64,000 bases of DNA, taken from the NCBI GenBank assembly GCA_020536535.1, contig JAHLWZ010000571.1, positions 1,830 to 65,829 of the forward strand, given 5' to 3'. Numbering within the stretch: the first letter of the stretch is position 1; each line of letters starts with the position of its first letter. Source of the stretch: Pelomyxa schiedti (lineage: Eukaryota; Evosea; Pelobiontida; Pelomyxidae). Below the pieces are notes generated by a model. The model searched no databases and had not been told where the DNA came from. It worked only from the letters and a program-made list of their open reading frames with translations. Shown piece after piece: positions 24,018-34,520 of this stretch. Both the position numbers and the translations under genes were made by a program.

Positions 24018-25285
24018 ATGTACGGCAACGTGTCTCCGCTATTTGGCGCCCCTGATCCTCGGTCCACCCCCAACACAAACATCACAATAAGCAACACAAT
24101 AAGCAACACAAACCAACAACTTTACACAACCCCACAAGTTCCATCGCAGCCACAGCAACAGCAGTCTCAATGGATGGCTCCTCTGCAACAAGTCCCAGTG
24201 CTGCCACAACAACAGCAGCAGCAGCAACAAATACCATTGTTCCCACAACAGCAGCAATACCAACAACAACAGATGTATCCCCCAACCCAGCAATTGTCAC
24301 AGATACAACCTTTGGGACTTCCGAACTCTCAACAACAGCAGCAGCAATGGGTCTGCACTGCTCAACAAATACCTGGCGGAACCTCTTTCCTGCCTCAAGT
24401 TTCGCAGCACAGTTACGCAGTACAGCCACAGCAGCCCCTTATTAGCACGGCCTTTCAGCAGCAGCAATATCCTGTACAACAATCACAGCAGCTTCTGTCC
24501 GGCCCCGTGTCTGTATCTCTGCCCCCTCAGGCTCAACAGCAGCAGCTTTCAAGTTTCACTGCTTGCTCTGCGTGTTCCAGTCACCAGTTGGATCCTTTGG
24601 CTCAGTTTACAAACTCACAAAGTGCAAACGCACACACAGGCACAAATACAAACACTTCTCCGCAATCTCAAGAGTATGATCCACAAGACCACTTTCAGCA
24701 CCGCCTAGACCCCAGTACTACAAGGTTTTTATAACTCACCATTTCTGAAAAACTGGCTTACTATGTATCACAGAGGAGTTGCTACACAAACCGCTGCCCC
24801 AACTCCAACCCCTCTAAGTACTGGAAAGTCTGTATATGCAAGCCAGAGCTCTTCTAATATTCTTCCGAGAGATATCTCTGAGTGTGCATTTTTTTTACGT
24901 GAAGCTTTACCTCCTAATAGTACTCAACAGCTTGATAAATCACAAAGCTAGTTTTAAATTGCTCAATTTCTCATCCCGTAAGTCGGCCACACGCCATCCA
25001 CACCAAGATTATGTGCTTCTGTCCAAGACAGGAATCAAAAATGTGTTTATGAACAAGGTTTTCATCCTTTTTCTCTTGTACCAAACTGACCCAACTACAA
25101 AGGAAAACAGACAATTCCTCCAGTCACACGTGAAAGGTGGCAAGTTACCAGAGACAATCACTGGAACCATTAAAAATATTCACATGACAAACGCAAACCC
25201 AAGTAATAGATATGGCTTGTTGGCAGGCACACCCATGTATATAGCCGAAGTCCACATTGATGTCCATTCACACAGCCACCACTAG
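24018..25285 (+). CDS. Q-rich protein of unknown function within the ADP-ribose cluster
   Basis: Exon 1 (24018-24730) begins MYGNVSPLFGAPD and is dominated by glutamine and serine/proline low complexity, with several CAG/CAA runs. A GT-AG intron (about 24724-24770) and one or two small introns follow. The last exon (about 25105-25285) reads RYGLLAGTPMYIAEVHIDVH and ends SHSHH-stop. The Q-rich head plus short C-terminal globular part resembles the architecture of the CCCH-PARP gene, but I see no PARP triad, zinc finger or macrodomain. The same C-terminal motif (AGTPMYIAELQIEVHS) recurs as a fragment at 28365-28470, so it belongs to a small family. Function unknown. Confidence 0.5.
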
Positions 25286-25369
25286 ACAACCACACCCCAC
25301 AAAAACAACACAACAGGGATAATTTTTTTTCCGCAAAAAGAAGAGGGTATTTTGCACAGTTTTACGTTC

Positions 25370-25605
25370 CAGAAAGGAGGTGCTACGCCGTTCCGCTAGC
25401 GGCGCATCAGGCACGGTGGTGGTGCATGTCCGGTGTTGTCACCGGTACCCAGCCCTGCCCTCTGCGCCTGGTCCCCTCGGCGACTCTCCTTGTCGCTTGC
25501 TGGTGCCGCCCCCGCCGATGTGCGTCGCCTCCGCCACACGCCGGGGGCCAAAGCCCCCCGCGGGCGCCTTGCGCCGCTGCCACTGGTGCTGGTAGGCTTT
25601 GCTCT
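25370..25605. other. Unexplained GC-rich island with strong hairpin
   Basis: About 235 bases of very GC-rich DNA (well above the flanks) sit between AT-rich stretches. It contains a perfect-looking hairpin, GCCGGGGGCC-AAA-GCCCCCCGCG, at about 25540-25563. Open frames exist on both strands but none resembles a protein. It could be a structured RNA, an rDNA spacer piece (an LSU fragment is present elsewhere in the window) or an orphan exon. Confidence 0.3.
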
Positions 25606-25712
25606 GGCGTAATGATCGAATTATTGTGTAATTTATTTGTAAGATACGAAATTTTTGTAGGCAAAAAGATACATTTTACTGATTAAAAACCTTCGCTCCT
25701 TTTTACTTGTTT

Positions 25713-25812
25713 TGGGAAGCCAAATAAGGTCAAGAGTAATTGAGACATTATTAGAATGCCAAGAATGTGGTCTTACATCACAACAATGCAATGTTCGTTG
25801 CAACCCCTTTGG
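25713..25812 (-). repeat. Dispersed repeat, copy C (right half)
   Basis: On the minus strand this reads GGTTGCAACGAACATTGCAT, GTGATGTAAG, AATGTCTCAA and CCTTATTTGGCTTC, matching the right half of copies at 6010-6200 and 62886-63060. The left half is not conserved. The match begins inside the tail of a minus-strand ORF (25778-26020) that ends PKGVATNIALL, paralleling the PKKVATNVAL ORF end at copy B. Confidence 0.7.
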
Positions 25813-25814
25813 GC

Positions 25815-26880
25815 TCTGTGAGCATTGAATTCTCTTCATCCAGCCGAAAACTTGGCAGGAAATTTTGCTGAAAACTACTTGTGGGTTGTATGTGGTGTAT
25901 TGGTGGATGTAGCCTTGTGTTGTATGATTTTGGTTGTTGTATTGGTTGTGCATTTGGTTGTTGGTGTGTTTCAGTTATTTCGTATTGGAGGAAAAGCTTG
26001 GTATTTATTACGGGTGTCATGTTATGGATGGAGGTACAGCCTTGCAGCCTTTGAACAAGACAGAATCCACATCTGCATCTGTTAAATACCTATGTTCAGA
26101 GACCGCTTTCATCAACCATTCAGGTTATGTTACACACTTGTGAGAGAAATCATTCACCAAGGTCAGGCAATGATTTGTAGGAGTTACCGGAAACTATGCA
26201 ATCATATCACTGGGAAGAACATTGATCAGAAAGGACCATCAAAGAAGCTTTTGATGAATTTGAAAAACTAACTGTACACCATCTTGAAGGTCAACAGTTA
26301 CATCACCTGGCAAATATAGACAAGAACGCGGCAAGAAGATTGTATACTTTGTAAGTAAATTTCGAAGGAGACATCTTACATTCTTGTTTAATTACAAAAA
26401 TTTGTTTAGATGGCAAGGTGGGAATAAAGTACGTTGCTTATGAAGAATAACAATCCCACCTGGGACTACAATGAGATTGAAGTCAATCTACCAGTCTGAT
26501 AACATCCTGGAGAATTATTACTTGCTGAGAAGTCCAAAGAAGGAATCATACATGGCATCTGCGCACAATCTGCTCTGTGTTTCATACCGGAGACTACAAG
26601 TGCGGCAATTGGAGTTACTAATACAAGGGAAGCTCCTATTCGACTGTACAAGGGCCAAGCTGAGCACAGATCGGAAAGGATGCATGTAGCCCTCAAATGG
26701 AAATCCCAGCTAAGAGGTAATGGAAGCTAGAAACGAGTAGGATCACTTGCAGTCAATGAGATTAACATTAACAAGATAGATGATAATTCAGTACCAAGAG
26801 AAATTGGAAGATCAGATTACGTTTGAATGAGTACCAGAAATATCAGCTATTGAAACTCCTCAATACTGCAAAGTTTTCGT
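25815..26880. other. No gene recognised
   Basis: Short open frames on both strands (for example minus 26020-25778, Q/P-rich) and AT-rich sequence. It may include the decayed 5' part of the Ty3/gypsy element that follows, but I found no gag zinc knuckle or protease motif. Confidence 0.3.
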
Positions 26881-26889
26881 GGTAACAGC

Positions 26890-28080
26890 ACAAGAACTCA
26901 GAGAAATAAAGGGAGTCGAACACGTAATGTACCCATCAATGTGAAAAGACATACAGTGAACCCTGGAAAACGTAAAAAAGAGAAGGAAGAAGCACAGAAA
27001 AAAACTACTTGATACAGGTGTGTGGCTAGATACAGCAATAGCCCATACTCAGCACCTGTTGTTCTTGTAAAGAAGAAAGACGGTTCAATTCGCTTATGTG
27101 TTGCGTATCGACACCTCAACACAATCACAGTTAAGGACAGATTTCCTATGCTCAATGTCATGAGTACAACACATCTATTCTCCTGAACCTAGAAATGTGA
27201 AAGAGTTACAAAGATTTCTTGGTATAACTGGATACCACAGGCTGTTCATCAAAGACTACACCATCAGCACCAACACTCTGGTCAAGAAAATGTCTGGAGA
27301 CTGGAAATGGGGTAGAAAAGAAAGAATTGTATTCAACGACTTGAAGCAAACACTGTGCCAGAATTGATGTTAGGACATCCGAATTGGAATTTACCATTTA
27401 ACCTAGAAACTGACATCTCCAAAGCTGGAATCGCTGCTATATTATCACAGGGAGTTCCAAAGACCAAAGAATACAGAATCATTGGATGCTGGAGCAGAAA
27501 GTTGAAGAAGTACGAACAGAATTACCCTATTACAGAATTGAAAGCCTTAGTTGTTGTTTGTGGAATTGTTCCATTCAAAGGATACTTGGAAAATCACCCA
27601 TGGCTACTTCATTGTGATCATGCAGCATTGGTAAGACTGGATGATACCACTGATAGTCATTATTGATTATCTGCAGCAAGATAAAGTTAAACCCTCAGAA
27701 GATATTCTGTGGAAACTACCTTGGTATTTCATGGAAGATAATTTGTTGAAATATGTACACATAGAGGAAGTGATATAGGTTTGAAGTCAGACTGCTGTTG
27801 TTCCACATGAGCGGAGATATCATATATTCTCTTACTACCATAACCAGAACTACATGGATTTATGAATACTATAGAAAACGTCAATGCGCCGTCACTCACA
27901 GACCATTGGAAGAGTTGAGCAAGTCAACAGTAATCTACGAAGAGCTCTGAAGAAAAGGGATGAACGCAGCACTATTTGGGATAAGCTGACACCTGCAATT
28001 GTCTACGCACACAATACAGCTCCGAACACAACTACTGGTCTAACATCTTATTCTACGGTATTCAGAATGGAAATTTGAAC
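26890..28080 (+). mobile_element. Decayed Ty3/gypsy-like LTR retrotransposon pol
   Basis: Pol domains occur in the right order but broken. About 27035-27165 is the reverse transcriptase start ([20 protein letters not shown] then [10 protein letters not shown]). The RT core that would carry the YxDD box is missing: the sequence jumps within about 15 bases to the thumb/connection (NVKELQRFLGITGYHRLFI, 27195-27255). RNase H follows (ETDISKAGIAAILSQG, YPITELKALVVV, 27400-27560) in a different frame, then a fragment of integrase (RRHSQTIGRVEQVN ... WDKLTPAIVYAHN, 27884-28030). Stops and frameshifts separate all parts. I could not identify LTRs. It is an inactive relic lying within the ADP-ribose cluster. 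Confidence 0.8.
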
Positions 28081-28364
28081 CTATTGCAGGGTTTATGAAA
28101 GTGGAAAGAGAGATGCTCATACGTTTATGAAGCAAGTGCCAACGGAGTTGGGAAATCGCCAATGAGAATTTCATCGGGGAGTTTGTTTGTGCGCCTCTGC
28201 GTGCCATCGCCGGTATCAAGTAAGATACCGTTCATTGGGACCGCAAATACAACGGCCCACGTCACGACCCACAGTTTGGTGTAGGGGTGTCTGACCCCCT
28301 CGGGTTTCCACAGAAATAATGCAAGCAATGAGTGATGGCGAATCCTGTCAAGTTTCACTGTGGA

Positions 28365-28472
28365 CTGCCGGCACACCCATGTACATAGCTGAACTCCAAA
28401 TTGAAGTCCACTCAGACAACCAAAACAACAAGCGGTACCCATGTGCTATTTTCAACATCTTGGGTAAGTGAC
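28365..28472 (+). pseudogene. Fragment matching the C-terminus of the 24-25.3 kb gene
   Basis: The plus frame reads AGTPMYIAELQIEVHSDN then KRYPCAIFNILG, nearly the same as the C-terminal AGTPMYIAEVHIDVHS of the Q-rich gene. Upstream of it on the plus strand there is no matching exon, and the intervening retrotransposon remnant suggests a broken duplicate. The minus strand here also has an open frame (28442-28125) of unknown meaning. Confidence 0.45.
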
Positions 28473-28577
28473 TTCTGGAAAAAGACGAACTTGGAAGTTG
28501 TTCTGCAAACACACCAAGCAAGTAAAACCTCGGGTGTAAACCAACTAGACTCAAAGCGGCGCTCGCAACGAACAAAG

Positions 28578-30638
28578 ATGATGAACGTGCGTACAGTGGA
28601 CGAATTCCACGCCGTTGTTGTCTCGTGTCAGTGCCATCAACGTCAGGTTTTGTATCGTCATATTGTTCAACTCACAATTTGCTGAGGTTTTTGTTTTGTT
28701 TCTGCTTGTTCGGTTTCCCACTTCGTTGCGAGTTGGCTGTTCTAACAATAAATAACACCGCAACAAAACAGAGAGGCAGATGCACTCTTGAGGGTGTTCG
28801 ACAGAACTTGACTGCACTTGGCGTGCCCTACCCGCAAGAGTGGCTGACCGAAGTGCTAAATAGGTAAGTGTAAGCAACAACAGAACGAAAAACTTAGCTT
28901 TCTTTGAGGCAGTACCGCGAGTGCAACAACATATTTTTAACCAACCTGCACGCTGGATGGACTGCTGATTCAATTGCCAATCGGATGATCGATGGTCCAA
29001 TCAGTGATCCTAATGGTCCCTTTTTCTGCATGGAAACTATCACTGCAGTAAAAAGCCAGGTATTACTTGTAGTTATGAAATTCTTCTTGCCCTGATAGAA
29101 CCTTAGTACCAAATGGCTACTCAAATTTCTCCACCTTCAACAGCTCCCATTTTATTTCCACCTGTAACCTCCAATTCTTTCCCCCCTACTTACGCGCCAG
29201 TTAACCCACTGATGACTGCCATCACTGCTCAGGTTGCCCAAATGACTATTACACCAAACACCACCGTAGTATCGCCGGTGCTCCCACCACCAAGTAAACC
29301 ATCAACTATAGCACCCCCACGGGCCACGCCTCCTCCCACCAAGAGGCCTTCAACTCCCCCTTCAAATCCTCATCCAGCAACTCCTCCAATCACTCCTTCT
29401 GTAAAACCAGTTGTAGAAGCCTCCCCATCACTTTCAGCGGCTCCATCATCTGGAAAGCTGCCCCCCTCTGAGCCCCCTGGTGAGTACTTTGCTGTTCAAC
29501 CTAGCCCAGGTGAGTATTTCAAGACTTGTCCTCATCACGAACGCGGATATTGCAGGCTTGTTAGATTTTATTCTTTTACTGAATAACCTTCTATTAGATT
29601 TGTAAATTTAGGCCATCAACAATGTCCAGAGGGAGGCCATAGCTCAATTTCCACCCAAGTAATGAAAGCCACGTTGACACCTCTTGTAGAAAATACAGGT
29701 TTCACTTTTCTTGGAAGTTGCTTGGGTTTCTTACTCACCCTTCACCAAAGCGCACTTCAATCAGATCAGAGAAAGTTTTATAAATGGAATGAAAAAAAAG
29801 TTTGCAGCAGTGAAGGTCTGTAATCACCTTTTTTGACACCAAACTAAAATGAAACAGGTCGTTAAAATTGTGTCGGTAGAAAACAAGAATTTGCGGTCTG
29901 CATTTGAGGCAAGATGTGAATATCTTGCCCAAAAGCGTGGTGGTCCTCCACGGATCGCGCAAATGTAAACCTGAATTTGCCTGATTCCCAACTCTGAACT
30001 CTTTTCAGGTTCCACGGCACTGCTGATGCATGTGTCTCGATTATTTGCGATCAGGGCTTCAGTCCTCCTTCTGACCGAGCCATGACCAAATCTTGCAGGT
30101 TCCCAAGAATTCCCTTCATCCAATCTGCAGCGAAAAATACTGACTTCTCTCAGAGCCTTCACAGGAGGCAAACTCTCATCGACGTGCCTAAGCGATTCAA
30201 CGTGTCCTGGGTGCACTGTGAAGCACTCATGGAACACGTGCCACATGTATGGCCTCGGATCCTATTTCGCCGACATCGCAGGCAAGAGTCACGCATATGT
30301 CAGCGGGGCCAGCGGCCCCGAGATGAAGATGCTGCTGTGTGAGGTGGCACTGGGAAGATCCTTTGAGATAACGACCAACCTTACAACGGGGAGCCAGTAT
30401 CACGACTTGGTTCTCCCGCCACCGCTCCCAAATTCCACCCAGACAACGGACAGCATTTGGGTGCCGGGAAGAAGCGACGCAACGAGTGGTTTGGGAGTGT
30501 TCACCTCAGAATGTGTGTTCCCCTTTTTTTTTCCCCTTCCTTCATTTCGTTGAAGTGAAACTCACCTCGAAATTAGGTATCATTTTTCATCGATACCAAG
30601 CCTTACCTCGCTACGTGATACACTACGTTATCTCTTGA
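28578..30638 (+). CDS. PARP-family ADP-ribosyltransferase with P-rich linker and CCCH-like motifs
   Basis: The start ATG 28578 (MMNVRTVDEFHAVV) is followed by small exons (about 28772-28863: LEGVRQNLTALGVPYPQEWL; about 28910-29059), then a P/S/T-rich exon (about 29115-29560) ending CPHHERGYC, a possible CCCH finger continued by CPEGGH. The catalytic domain begins with VKIVSVENKNLRSAFE (29860), has the NAD-binding H in MFHGTAD (about 30010), Y in GLGSYFADIAGKSHAY (about 30250) and LCEVALGRSFE. A 64-nt intron (about 30515-30577) leads to the last exon, SECIIFHRYQALPRYVIHY. Glu of the H-Y-E triad is kept (SEC), so catalysis is plausible. A near-identical copy of its 3' end lies at 31551-31889. 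Confidence 0.75.
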
Positions 30639-30764
30639 TTGGCACCACAACATTGTGATTAACTTTTTAATGCCCCCTTATGATGAAGAATAAAAAAGAA
30701 ACTTCAATTTTATTGACTTTTGTGGGGAACTCAAGTCTTACCATGTTGGTATTTTCAGACAACT

Positions 30765-31420
30765 TCTTGGGAGGACCACTTTGAGATGCTCCAGGGAAAA
30801 CAGCACTGATAAAATCAGTGGAGTGGAATGAACTTGACTCTACAGGTCCAAATAACTAAAACTCTTCCTGAGTTACCTTGCAACGCACTATCTTTTATCA
30901 AAAATTCCAGTGGAATTGAAATGACAAAAGCAAATGGTTTTTTCTTCCATCAGGAAATTTTGATAACAAAGAAGGGTTTGCCAGAGGGAATTCGAAACCT
31001 GTTGTTGTCATTGGCCACAATACGGTTAATCTCAGCACACTTCCCAGAAATGAAGTGTGGCCCACTTGGTGGCTCATCACTCGTCAAAGTGTGACAAATA
31101 TCCTGTAGTTTTCATTTGTGAGGCAAAGGAAAAGTACATGGGGCAGTGGTAGTGTTGTACCTTGTCAAGGAAAAGAGGTGGGTCAGAATCTCCCTTCACA
31201 AGCAATTGGTAGGCGTAAAAGAACCCGTGATGATGTCCCCCAGCAGTATATTTTTTGGAAACAAAGCACACATCCTTTCCAATCAAGCTTAATATTGCGT
31301 GAGTAGAAAGCAAGATAGGAAATAAAGTACTCACTTTTGTTCAGACCCCTGTAAGATCTGCCGGTCCAGGTACGAGGGTGAGGATACTTTCAGTCTATCA
31401 GCCAGTGTAGCAGGAGGCTT
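30765..31420. repeat. Diverged duplicate of the 34405-34984 block
   Basis: This block repeats, in the same orientation and with roughly 85-90 per cent identity by eye, the convergent 3' ends of the ARH gene (plus; ...GKTALIKSVEWNE) and the metallopeptidase gene (minus; including AGGHHHGFFYAYQLLVKGDS at about 31180-31240). Differences include indels and a frame-breaking stretch after the ARH-like tail, so it is a real, decayed segmental duplicate. It stops abruptly at GCAGGAGGCT, where an inverted piece of the PARP last exon begins. Confidence 0.7.
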
Positions 31421-31450
31421 GGTATCGATGAAAAATGATACCTAAGTTTC
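31421..31450 (-). repeat. Inverted copy of the PARP last-exon start, abutting gap 1
   Basis: TTGGTATCGATGAAAAATGA followed by TACCTAA is the reverse complement of the intron/exon border of the third PARP gene (30577-30600) and of its partial copy (31822-31850). It forms the last bases before the run of N. Confidence 0.8.
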
Positions 31451-31550
31451 NNNNNNNNNNNNNNNNNNNNNNNNNNNNNNNNNNNNNNNNNNNNNNNNNN
31501 NNNNNNNNNNNNNNNNNNNNNNNNNNNNNNNNNNNNNNNNNNNNNNNNNN
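31451..31550. other. Assembly gap 1 (100 N)
   Basis: One hundred N bases. Sequence before the gap ends in a foldback of sequence that also occurs after it. Confidence 1.
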
Positions 31551-31889
31551 TCAGCGGGGCCAGCGGCCCCGAGATGAAGATGCTGCTGTGTGAGGTGGCA
31601 CTGGGAAGATCCTTTGAGATAACGACCAACCTTACAACGGGGAGCCAGTATCACGACTTGGTTCTCCCGCCGCCGCTCCCAAATTCCACCCAGACAACGG
31701 ACAGCATTTGGGTGCCGGGAAGAAGCGACGCAACGAGTGGTTTGGGAGTGTTCACCTCAGAATGTGTGTTCCCCTTTTTTTTTCCCTTCCTTCATTTCGT
31801 TGAAGTGAAACTCACCTTTACATTTAGGTATCATTTTTCATCGATACCAAGCCTTACCTCGCTACGTGATACACTATGTTATCTCTTAA
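31551..31889 (+). CDS. Partial second copy of the third PARP gene (3' end)
   Basis: From SGASGPEMKMLLCEVALG to the last exon ending VIHYVIS-TAA, this matches 30301-30638 with about one substitution in the coding part. Two clusters of differences in the intron (CACCTTTACATTTAG against CACCTCGAAATTAG) and a different 3' flank mark it as a separate paralogue rather than the same locus assembled twice. The 5' part would lie in the gap. The H and first Y of the triad are therefore not visible, but the Glu-bearing strand (SECIIF) is. Confidence 0.7.
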
Positions 31890-32084
31890 CCGTCAAAACG
31901 ACCTGTTCTTAGACCCCATACAGAACAAAAACTTCAATTTTATTTGTGGTCTTGTTTACTTCAGCGCTAGAGTCCTTGTCCCCAACTAACACCAACATCC
32001 AATTATCTGACCCACCAAGTTGGTCAATAAGGGTTCCTTAGGCATAATTGGAACAAACGATCAACGAAATTTTAACAAGCGAAA

Positions 32085-34480
32085 ATGCAGGCCATAGCTA
32101 CCAGTGTGGGTAGTGCTCTTAAGGGCTTCTGGTCCTCCGACGCTGGTGCCCACCTCTTTATTTATTTTTTCGTAACCGTTTATGTCATTAGGTGCGCTGC
32201 CCGAATGTGGGATGGAACGAAGGGTGTCAGCGAATGACGGTGACACTTCGTGCACGGAATTTCCGGGTTTGTTTTATGCGTTGGTTGGAATGGCGCTCGG
32301 TGACAGTCTCGGGGCACCTTTTGAAAACAAGGACCCGCGAAACATCGCGGCGATGTGGCCGACGGGCTCACCGTACCCATCATCGTTGCACCCGTGCGGT
32401 CTCATTTGGACTGATGACACTCAGATGTCACTGAGCTTCATGGAGGTTTACATGACGTATGTGCTTTAATGACCCTCACTGTGGCTTTACCTTTCTTTTT
32501 TTTGGGTTTGGGAATCACCATCATTTCTAAATTGGCGTGAAGACATAAGAAAATGGATATCGTCGCTATATGGAAGATATGGGCTGAGGCCTCCAGAATC
32601 AAATTATTTGAGCAGAACGGACAGCCGCTTGCTAGGCAACAATTTGGACTTTTCCGAGGGACTGGGAAAAATTTTAGGCAGTCTGTTGATACAGCAATAG
32701 CATCCAATTTTTCAAGTAATTGTTCCTCCCCCTCGTAAGTGCTTCACCTCAATCCTTTCACTTTCAATAATTCTTTTTTTATCTTTGGAAGAGCTGGAAA
32801 TGGTGCAGCAATGCGAGTGACACCCTTGAGTGTTATTGCATTTCTAAAAAGAGATGAAGGCTGCCTTGCAGAAATGATTTTCGTTACTTCAACGATGACA
32901 CACCAATCTGTAATGGGCATTGCTCCAGCATTCTCGTTTGGTTACACTTTGTATACACTTATGGACAATCCTTCACAATCAGCTCAAGAAGCATTCCAAA
33001 AAATTGTTGCTGCAACAAGGAAGTTTGAAGACTATCTTGAATCAATCTTCAGAGCAAAGTACTGACTTCTTTCCATTTGGAGTTTTTTTGATGACTATAT
33101 AGAGATACCTCTTATTCTACCTTTTTGGGATCTCTGCTTGACGGTATGTTTGGAGAAACATCCCCAACAAGTCCCAAGGACAAGTTTTCTCTTGCACAAA
33201 GGCGTATAGTAAATTTTGCTTCAATGGTTACACAGAAACCAGTAAGTGCCTTTCTTTCTTTGGCTCGTTTTCTGATGACAGAAGATTCAATCTCCAAATG
33301 ATGGTCTGGCCGTTGCTTCAGTTACCACCGCCATCGTTGCTGGCCTATTATTCAAGCATCAACCATTTCTTGGCACCTTACAACTTGTGTACCAGCTGGG
33401 TGGGGATACTGACACTGTGGGTGCCATGTTAGGTATATTGTCACTAAGTAGGTAACATTTTTAAATTTTTTTTTACAAGGTGCAATTCTCGGGTGTTCAC
33501 ACTCAAATATATCTTCTTTTATCACCAATCAACTTATCTGCTCCACTGAACTACTCAAGTTCTTTAAATCCTTTATTTCTGTGGTTTCTTCCAATCGTCC
33601 CCTCCACCATTTACCATGGATTGACCTTGAAAAAAAAGTGGTACAAGAAATCCTTTCATTTCCCAATGGTATGAGAAACAACCACTATAATAGTACAAGT
33701 TCTGGTGGCAGGTATGAAGTGAAAACAAAAAGATATGACTTCTCATTATCATAAGGAGATACAATGACAACAGCTGTGAGTACTTCAGTGAGTCAACACC
33801 CACATACTTCTCAAATTCCGGCAATAGCTATTTTGACACAACCTCACCATGTTCAAATCCTGCACAACAGAATTTAAGCACCACCACTTCACTGAGTACA
33901 CAAACGGCCCTAACAACACAACAACTAGGCGCGCCAGGTCAGACACTTCTCACCCCACAGGGTAACACAGGGCAATGCATTATCTCCAACACCCAAAACA
34001 CCCCAGCACCGGGAACTCCTATCAGCCACTTTAACTCACAGCCACAAACTCCTCCTCCAAATGGCTCACAAACACAAACAAGCAGTTTATACCCATCAAC
34101 AAGTGTTTTCACATCTCGTGATGATGCAATGGATGGGAGCAGCAGAACCTCAGAAGTAAACGTCGCCTTTCAGATACATTACATTGACTGCAAAGGTACC
34201 AAAAGCCCAGCACCCTCCACAGCAGTAATTCACAACAATACCAGAAATGTACATTTGGATACACAGTGAGAAGTGTCCTCGCCCTATGTCAGATGATCCA
34301 GAAAAACCCCATTACTGGGCCACTATGGTACAGATACCCGCGGCGACTGATGTGCTGTACCATTTTATAGTTCGCAAATCCGACGGCTCTCAATTGTGTG
34401 AGGACGGTGCTCACTCCTTGAGAGTTGCTCCCGGGAAAACAATACTGATAAAATCAGTGGAGTGGAACAAATTCAGCTGA
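32085..34480 (+). CDS. ADP-ribosylglycohydrolase (ARH/DraG) with CBM20-like C-terminal domain
   Basis: Start ATG 32085; a 46-nt intron joins in frame to ALPECGMERR. ARH signatures in order: ALVGMALGDSLGAPFE (about 32280), IWTDDTQMSL (about 32405, metal-binding), GNGAAMRVTPL (about 32798), STMTHQSV, and GGDTDTVGAMLG (about 33398, the second metal/ADP-ribose site). These enzymes cleave ADP-ribose from Arg or Ser, or cleave O-acetyl-ADP-ribose. After about 33720 a T/S/Q-rich linker leads to a beta-rich domain: VNVAFQIHYIDC, HYWATMVQIP, YHFIVRKSDGSQLCEDGAHS, which resembles starch-binding CBM20/CBM48 modules. About seven short introns interrupt it. It is convergent with the metallopeptidase gene, 40 bases apart. 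ARH identity is solid; the CBM20 call rests on pattern only. Confidence 0.8.
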
Positions 34481-34520
34481 ATTGAATGTTTACAAAAGAC
34501 TCTTGTTTTTTCTTCTTCCT

